In this document: positions 50,801 through 59,800 of the stretch, piece after piece
How positions within the stretch are numbered: the first letter of the stretch is position 1
Layout: each line of letters opens with the position of its first letter
Source: Lineus longissimus
Taxonomy: Eukaryota; Nemertea; Pilidiophora; Heteronemertea; Lineidae
Assembly (NCBI RefSeq): GCF_910592395.1
Contig: NC_088309.1
Location: 8,618,501-8,682,500 of the forward strand
DNA: 64,000 bases
Reading direction: 5' to 3'
The notes under the pieces: generated by a model
What the model was told of the DNA's origin: nothing
The model's database searches: none
What the model saw: only the letters and a program-made list of their open reading frames with translations
Program-made: the position numbers and the translations under genes

Positions 50801-53800
50801 CCAACATAAATATTCGCCATCAAATAATCGGCTGTTTGCGTCAAGGCAAGGTAAGAAGACATTGCCAGCATCGGAAAGGAGATTTCTTAACGCAGGTGAC
50901 AGGCATTCGTTTGTTAAGACTTGCAACAGCCACTATCCACACACTGCGTGTTACATTGGATCAATAATGCTACAGTACCCTCGACACGAAATAAACATGA
51001 CAGCTAGGATTCAGAAAAAACTTGCGTTCACCGCTATGTCGAGGCATATGTTATGTGTTGAGTGGGCAGGTGCTCAATGAAAATGGATTCTGGATTAAAT
51101 CACAGTATGGGAAGCGCGGTGGTGTAAGCTACACTTTCAAAAATAAAGCTTTTTAAGCTTTTGAAAATGTATAATGGTTTTTTGGCCAACACAAATATGC
51201 ACAGACCCCGTAGAGGTCTTACAGCGTCATGAAAAACCCTTCGATGTTTTCAGAATTTCCCAAAGAAATTCAAAGGTATTGCATTTTAGCGAAAACAAAC
51301 TCGACGCATATTCGTGTTGGCCGAAAAACCGTTCAAGGTTTTTCAAAAGCTCAAAAATGTTTTTGCTAAGAGTAACAATGGGACAGCGTCCGGTTTGTTA
51401 TCAGAAGGCCGTGGGTTCGAGGCTATGCCATGCAGAATGGTTTCTTGACGAGGCTGGGGAATGAAAGTCAAATACTTTGAGACGGTACAGCTTCAGAGCT
51501 GGGGCATAAACATGTATAAGAAAAAAACCCAAGACGACGAGTGCGTTTTAGTTCTTTCGGGTAACCCATTAGAACTTTTCATAGCGTCGTTCTCTTATGA
51601 AGTGTTGCTATGTTCATGAACTAATTTATTAAATAGCGTCGGCTCGCTTATATATTTTTGGACATGTACAATTGTTAAAAATTGCCTTATTAATTCAATA
51701 TACCCCTCACAACAGATCCATCACAGGACGATGTTTATTTGGTTAGCTGATAATGATGATATCATTCATACTCTTAACTATCATGCGAATTACATCTGAA
51801 AGGTTTTTTTCGCAGTCAACCAACATCCAACAAGTTATATATATTTCTGACGACAACCTCGTAAAGACTGATTCGCCTTTCACTTTTATAAGCGGGCCAT
51901 GCGGAGACAAATTTTCATTTCATTCCCATATCATTGTCTTTCAACATGAATAAATTATCCGTGGCGTGCCAGGCTTGGTGCTGATGACAAATGTATCAAC
52001 CAGGCTAGGGTGAACAGTATATAATGCACTACAATGTATTCCTGTTTAGGCCTAAGAATTAACTGATCAAATAAGAGCGAGTATGAATAATCAACAAAAA
52101 AAATCTAGGCTATCGAAAATCAGAGTCTCTTTTTTCACCGACATTTTCTTCTTAAATGTCGTGTTTCCCACTCGCAATAAAGCTGAAATGACTTATCGAT
52201 CCTTTGCCGGACATTCCCTTATGATATACTTACAAGTCTAAAAGCCAGAACCGGCCCAATACCAGAGTTCCACATTGAATTTCCATTTCATTACATCTCA
52301 TAACTAGCTATTCGTTAATGTAATGTCAGCCATTTTCCTTTTAGCATTGCATTGTTTGCTCTTGCGCTGCAGCAGCCGTTTGTATGAGAACCGATCCCAA
52401 GCAATAAATAACTTAAAGTGGGCATTATGTCTTAAGATGAAAGAACTGGTATGGTAATATGAAGCATCGGGCGGTCCAGGCTGGCAGAACAGTGCTGTGG
52501 GCTGTTCATTTAATCCTGCTCACAGTCTCTGGAGCTCCGAAGCTCTGGAGCGTAAATAACTGGTCTGATTTCTTGAACATTTGGGAGAGTGGGGGAGTGC
52601 CGAGGTTTCAGCATTTTTAGTTAAAACAACGATTTTGCCTTTGGAAGGTTAAAGGAATGGTCAGGGCCCGGTATTGTGTTAGATTTGAGCCGCAAAGAGC
52701 AGAAAGTGTGCTCGGTATGGTTTATGTCAAAACTAATTGACATGGAAAATTGAATATTTTGTGAAGACACGACTTAATTGATAGGGTATACATTCTGGGG
52801 TTTGCCGCGCGGTTGATTTACTGTCAGTGGTGCTCGAGTCATGCGAGTGTCTCGCATGCGCGGCTATTTCTGGAGCTGATCCATTCTCGCCTTATTCCGA
52901 CCTATACAGTGATTACACTTATTACATTACAATCACGTTGCAAGGATGTACTACCAATCCGCCCACTTATCACCGATAATGTCGCTTGGTGGTTAAACAA
53001 GACCTGAGGCAGCCACCGCATGGGAATGGCCATCAGGTTGAAGAGACAAAGCCATGTCATCCTGGTTCGCTGGAACCATGAAGAATGACTTCCAATCCTT
53101 TTGAGCCTAAAGAAGCGTTCGACCGATGGACACTCTATGTCTTGACATTTCAAATTCTTGCATCGGCTTGATTGTCAAAAGCAGTGCATACTGTCATGGC
53201 AATATTATACCTTGACTGATTTCTTTCCATAATACATGTCAATGATAGGTTACTATAGAGTTCCCTTTCAATAAACCTTGCGTTAGCCTTTACCAAAGAA
53301 TTTCTAAATACTTTTTGCCACTACCACTATAATCAAAAACAGTCTGCTACCAATATCATTCAAAAGTAATAATTACATACGATTCCTCAAACTCCATTTA
53401 CAGAAAAAGCAACCTGTCATTTCGATTCCAATTTGAAAATGCCGATCCATCATCAAAGAAGTGGTTGCGTGTGTACCGAGGCATCAGCACGAAAGAAATT
53501 TGAAATCAAGAACACATAACCACAATCAGAAGCTGGTTTTCATTTCTCTGCAAAAATACGATCAATAACGTTACACAGTGCACATGCAGTACAATGAACA
53601 CACTACAGGCTACACAGTTAAATTCTACATATGGAAGTTCCTGCATTATATTTTTAAAAAGCTTCGCTCATGTATATCAGCTCGGCACGATGGAGTGGGA
53701 CCACCAGTAAGATGTACATTACCAGCGAGAAAGCCTTTCGCCGCGGTCCGGAAGAGATCTCAACAACTGACTCCTTTTCCATATATTGAAGTACGTGCCC

Positions 53801-56800
53801 GGACTGATAATAAACCGCTTCAACCAGACCCGCGTCGATTCCAGTTATAGGGGCGCGAATCAGAAGTTATGCCTTTCATCTTGGTACAACCGAGATCACG
53901 ATTAAATTGGGGGATGGAATCTATTAGATTGGCAATTATGTTTAAACTTGAGTACGATTATCTGAATACTGTACTGGGATTTATATGATTCCTCTAAAAC
54001 ATTTGTTGAAGCTAGCATCCAATTAAGTTTTTTGATCAGGCAAATATGGCGGGCTGGTGTTGTCGATTTTTGCATCATGCATGTCAACCTATATGTATGT
54101 CCGCGAAGATATAACGCTCCGTCCCACGTCTTCTTCCTATCCGAAGTCCACTGCTGGACACTGACAAGGCAAGATGTCCTTACCAAGCAGTTCTGACATG
54201 ACTGAAGGAACAATCCCGACCACCTCGAGCCCGTAATCATGACCTGGAGCCTGCCCCATCTCATTAAATTTTACAACAATTTTGAGATGTTCGCTCAGCA
54301 ATATTCTGACATTAGCAACATCAAGTGCCTTCCTCGAATGCATAGCATGCAGAATTATTGCCTACATTAACTAGTTAACGATTTCTGAAGGAGACTGTGA
54401 GGCATGGTGTATTTCATCAACGAAGTTCAATAAAACCAAGAATATTCTCAACTAAACTGATGACGCAATTTACTTGGAGTGGTTGACTGGACTCTGTAAT
54501 CGGTTTCGCAAAAGCCAGATCTGCCAAAAGGCAAAATATGTTGGTAAATAATATAAGCGTACACTCAGAGCTTGATATACTTTGAAGGAGAGCAACAACA
54601 CTGGAACTGTATCTGAAGACGAACTTGCTTTGTGATCGTCATCATCATCTTTATTATCATCAAACTGATGAGTTGTGTTTCGGGAGTGTCTTCAACTTAT
54701 TTGATATTGTAAACGTACTGTAATATTTTGTAAATACTGTAAACATATTCACATGGCATAAGGCGACATCATTCCAGCGTCATCATCGCTATCAGCGAAC
54801 TGCAATCCCGTGTTCCCAAAACCCTCAAACGGATTCCTAACTGAAGAACATACATGTACTTAAGGTGATATCTCTGCAAACCATTAGTGTTATGATGATA
54901 GATGAACACCATCCGTCTTACAGAAGACATGGATCAGTTGTCTTATGTAGGCTTTAAGATAAGAGGTGACGGTAGCAATCGATCAGACTTGTGCTAAACC
55001 CTGAGATGGCAATATTATTGACACTCCCGGTGACGTCGTATCAAGAGTTCCGGTAAGCTATTCGATTATGCTACATGTAGACAGGTAATTTTCACGACAT
55101 GGGAGGGGAAAATTTGAATGACAGCTAACGAACGCCATGTTCAGCCTTGTCTATAAAGAGGTTTTTAAACTAACGCAGTACGTATGTATATAAAGGCAAA
55201 GGCAGAAAACGCTTGATCGTGTGTTTAAGCTTTTGTGATGACACAACCTTGCATATCCAGGTATCCCAGTTCCTGTCAATATGTAAACCCGACGTTATTC
55301 TCTAAAAAAAACAAGTTATAATCAGGATACTTCTGTTCACCATAAATCTGACGAAGCAGATACGTCTAAAGTGACAGACACGCTTTATGTCCTGATTATC
55401 CGCCAATGACAGTAAGCGGAGGACGTCACTTCCTTCATTTCCGTCGCGATATGATGCTTGAACAAATCATGTCATCTCAAATATCCAATTATTTGATTTC
55501 AAACTTTTCATTTTAGAATAATGTATAGGCCTCCACCGAAACAGCGTTACAAATCAGGATTATCAAACGCATCCGAGTACACACACAAGCATTTCAATGC
55601 GATAGATTATGCATATTCATATCGAGGACCCAAAATACGACATGAGTTAACGTTATGGATCAACAAATAATTCATAAGCTACATGTACTTAATAATCCAG
55701 TGTTTTTGATGTCGTCCCATGAATGACGTGCATGCTTGGCACAATATTGCGGGGCACTGAATTTTTAACAGTAATCGTAATACATCACTGATGCCAAGTC
55801 CGTGCTTTCAGTGGGCAAATGCAATAATTACATGCAGTATTTGTTTTACAGTAATGAAAATAACGCGAAACTTGTAATGCATTAATTTCATTCATTGGCG
55901 AGGCACCACTTTTACTATTCATTTTGCCTCCAGTATCACTGGAAATGTACACTGTCAGTGTATGGATTTTCTGAAAAGGCTACGGAACAAAGAGGACCAA
56001 TATTTTCATAATGAATAGGGTTTTGTTTTCGAAGGTCGGAAATGGCGAAGTTATTGCTAAAATATTTTATCACGTGACTCTAAGCTATAAGGTGATGTTG
56101 GAGTACATGTAGCAGTGAGCGAAATCTCGGCGCGATTCTTAAGTCAACAGAAAATTAGCGGTTGATCGTAAAGCAACTGTTAAGCTCTCGCGCCGGTGGG
56201 GTTCCGACAGGTCTTCAGTTACGGTAGTCAATGGCAACACATATTTGTGTTTTCAGGATCACACATGCGGTATCCCCAAAGGCAGCCAATAGCACTAGAA
56301 GCAACCCAGTCTTTGGCGCAAATAGTATTCCCGCTTCTTCCGCCAAGGCAATCGCTGTCCTGTTCAAAGTCAAGTTTAAATAAGAAAGGTTTGTCCAGTC
56401 GGCGTTCATATCCTTCCCCTGAAACCCACGATATGAGCTAGATTATCACATCAAAAGTGAAAAATGACTTGCGTCTATGAACAGTCGGTCAATAAATTTT
56501 GATCATGTCATCTGCTGGCAACGTAGACTATACCTTTTGTTGGATGCATGTAACGATTGCGTGCACCAGCTCGTATAGGTGACATAGTGCAGTTAGGTTG
56601 CATAGTGCCATGTTGCTGCTAATATTTGTTTACGATTTTTTCATCAGAATAATCCTGCATATATACATGTAGTAAGTTTACAATTACTTACTACACCCAC
56701 AACGTTGATTGGCTGCAGTTGTTATGAATTGACTGATTCCATATGTGCCCGCTCGCCCACAAGCCGGTGTCTGATCAAACTGATAGTCATCTTGTCACCA

Positions 56801-59800
56801 GGCCAATCTCTAGAGACTGGTAACATTTAATAAGGCTTTTTGTGATCATACATCAATAGATTTTTCTGTGTTTTATATCATAGGTACTTCTGATGAAATT
56901 TAGTTATCAACGACAAATGTATATGACATGATATTGACATGACGTATTAGCATGTAAGGGGAATTAGCACAGCGGAATAGTCACATCCATACTCAAATGG
57001 TCACGCCCATGCCCACATGCTGCAATCAAAGCTAAGACATATTTTCCCAACCAAACAATCATAGGCCAATTTAGCCGTTCAGTATTCCCTCATATCACCT
57101 ATATTTTTATTTGTCAATGATAATATCTGCAGCACCATTTTCATGATCAATGGGGTTTATCCGACAACCCTCGGAAGTGGTAATATTCCCGATGTTGATT
57201 AAAAACTTAATACAGGCGGAGCATTAAAACGACATCAAAAAGACATTTTTTGTCATTCTCTCGCTGATCTGCAACACAGCATCTACCATTATAGTTTTAA
57301 TGAACGTTGGGTAATACGTTATTGTTTTATCACGTTTATACAACCAAACAGGGTGATTGCTTTGTTCATTGCAACATCAGATGTCCCAACTGTCGCCATG
57401 AATATACTAACACGAATGGTTTGTATTCGTATCCCATTTTGGTTTTGTGCATGCTCTGTAATTGACCATGATTCATACATGTAATTTATTATATGGGCAA
57501 GAGTCTAGCCAGTTTGGACGCAAAATATCTCAGAACTACAGTAATGTAAGATGTGTACGGTTTGAGAGAACCAATGGTCAATAGTGGATAGCGAAGAAAA
57601 TCGAGTTTAAAGGTTTTTATAGCCATTGTGATAAAATTGCCGGCGTAAACAATTATCGGTGAGGTCAAATTATATTGCATAACATTTTTTCTCTTGATCT
57701 GTGCAAAGACGTCTCGGAACTTTTTATGATCGCCCTGATGCTATTCAACAGCAGTGGTAGGACTGCACTGGCTAGTATTTTGTGTGGTGAAAGCATATTC
57801 CGTCTCTGTTAACAGAAATGTAAATTTTGGTTAAGTAAAGTGGCCAACACATCTCGTGGCCAATGTCTCCACGAAACGCGGGGCATGACCTTAATGTAAC
57901 TGGATTGACTCTGTCACGCCAGCCCTAGTGGCGTTCGGCGATGAACTGATTCTGCATCATATACGGACACAGCCGCTTGGTCAAAGTTCTCTAGGCGGAC
58001 GCTAAGAACTCCGCCGAAGACGCAGACCAAATCAATATTGGGAATTATCAAAGCTAGTCTGTATTCACATCACAGGCCGAACCCTCCCGAAATTGCATGC
58101 TAGGCGGGTATAATGACGGTTGGCGAACTTTTGCTCACGGCTGGGAAAATTCATGTCTCCGGGGTATGGAGTAAATACCAGATAGGAGGAAACTTATATA
58201 CGCCTTGCCATGGGCGGGATTGGACAGGTTCGACGTGCCAAATAGTCTGGCCGTTTTGACTAAAATCGTCCAGACTTCAGCTTGATAGAACAAGGCGAAA
58301 AGTACAGGAGCCATTACTTCTAGCGATAAGACTAAAATTTGTCAAGTGAACAAGATTCTTCTGGTGATAGTCAGATAATAGTCACTGGTCGAACGTACCC
58401 ATGCAGGTCTAAAACCTTCATCATTAAAGTGACAAAAAGGCATTGGATTTTGATAGTGGGCAAAGGATGCGCCGTTGCCTGTACAATCGGCACCGCTCAA
58501 CGTCCGTGCCACCATATAGCCTATTACACAACGCTGATATGCAAGGGCATTCCGTTTGTTAAATAGGTCAGCCAAGGCGGGCAGTTATCAAACGGTCATT
58601 CAACTTTGGCCAAAGCCTTCTGGTGAATTCCTCCTATTTACTGCGGTATCACTTTCAGAAGGATCCTATTAGGAGTGTCACGGCGCTGCTGAAAGCATGT
58701 TGGCTGGCGATAAACCAACATTTCGCATGCCATTTTTGTCCCAAAGCCCGTCTCAGCAGATTACATGACACATTTTCCATATAAGTCCTCCCGTTACTTT
58801 CTCTGCATTTCAACCAGTGGTCCCATATATTCCGATGGTGTGATTCGTCCGGCCACATGGGACCGCTACCCGATATTCTTCATATCTATCACCAGAGAAG
58901 CCAATTTCAAGCTAACCATGTACGTGCAATCCATTGTTGTTCTCTAATGGTTAATACGGTTATGGATTATTCGTCGGCAATTGTCTGGAGATGCGGTAAA
59001 TAACGTTTGTGGTCTGATAGCTTGGAGGCTCAACCAGATTAAAAAGACGTGGATGCGTCAAGGGTTTTATGAGATTCATAGATTTCCTATTTACAACGGG
59101 TAGAAGTTTCAGTGTCTGCTGATAAAACATTCAAATTAGGTCGAAAAGAAATTTATTCGTCAATTTTCTGGACAGGCGACCATGCACTACATAACGAATT
59201 TCATCCTTAATTGATATGTGTATTTAGTTAAAATCAATTTCAATCGCATTCAGCTTCCGTCCCTCGAAACCACCAAGGGAAATAAACTTTCCAGCTGTCG
59301 AAGTGCGACGGACGTCATTCAGGGAATGGTTTCCCCAGTTGGCCTTGATGTGGGCCAAGGAAACTCTGGTAATGTAGACCAACACCACTATATAGTACTG
59401 ATAATAATAATACGTTCAAACGATGTAATATCAAAGACACTTTATTGGTATAGACGCCCATTGACTTTTTGATAATTGTTTTTGTCGTTAAAACGCGACA
59501 ATGACAGAATATATGCCGCGTTTAAATTTGCAAGAAAATCTTTCTCGTGTTAAGTTTAGTGACGTGGTATTAATTAAACTCGACTCATATGCTTTTCAAT
59601 CAATCGCATTCCTTGAAGAAACAGCTCAGTACCATAATATTATGGAGAATAATCAAAAGAGCGATGAGCAAAATACCAATCATCCCCTACCGTCAAATGT
59701 TAGCCCGAGGCGAACATTTTGCAGTGGGAATCAAATTAATAGAGTAGATAACGATGCGATTTGTAGCCGGTGCTAGCAGCATGCTGCAGCAATACGGTGT

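Noticed and set aside
54137-54343. Minus-strand 68-codon frame with protein-like composition and a possible donor (CTTG|GTAAGG).
   Set aside because: No matching acceptor, no partner exon and no family recognised; too weak to list as an exon.
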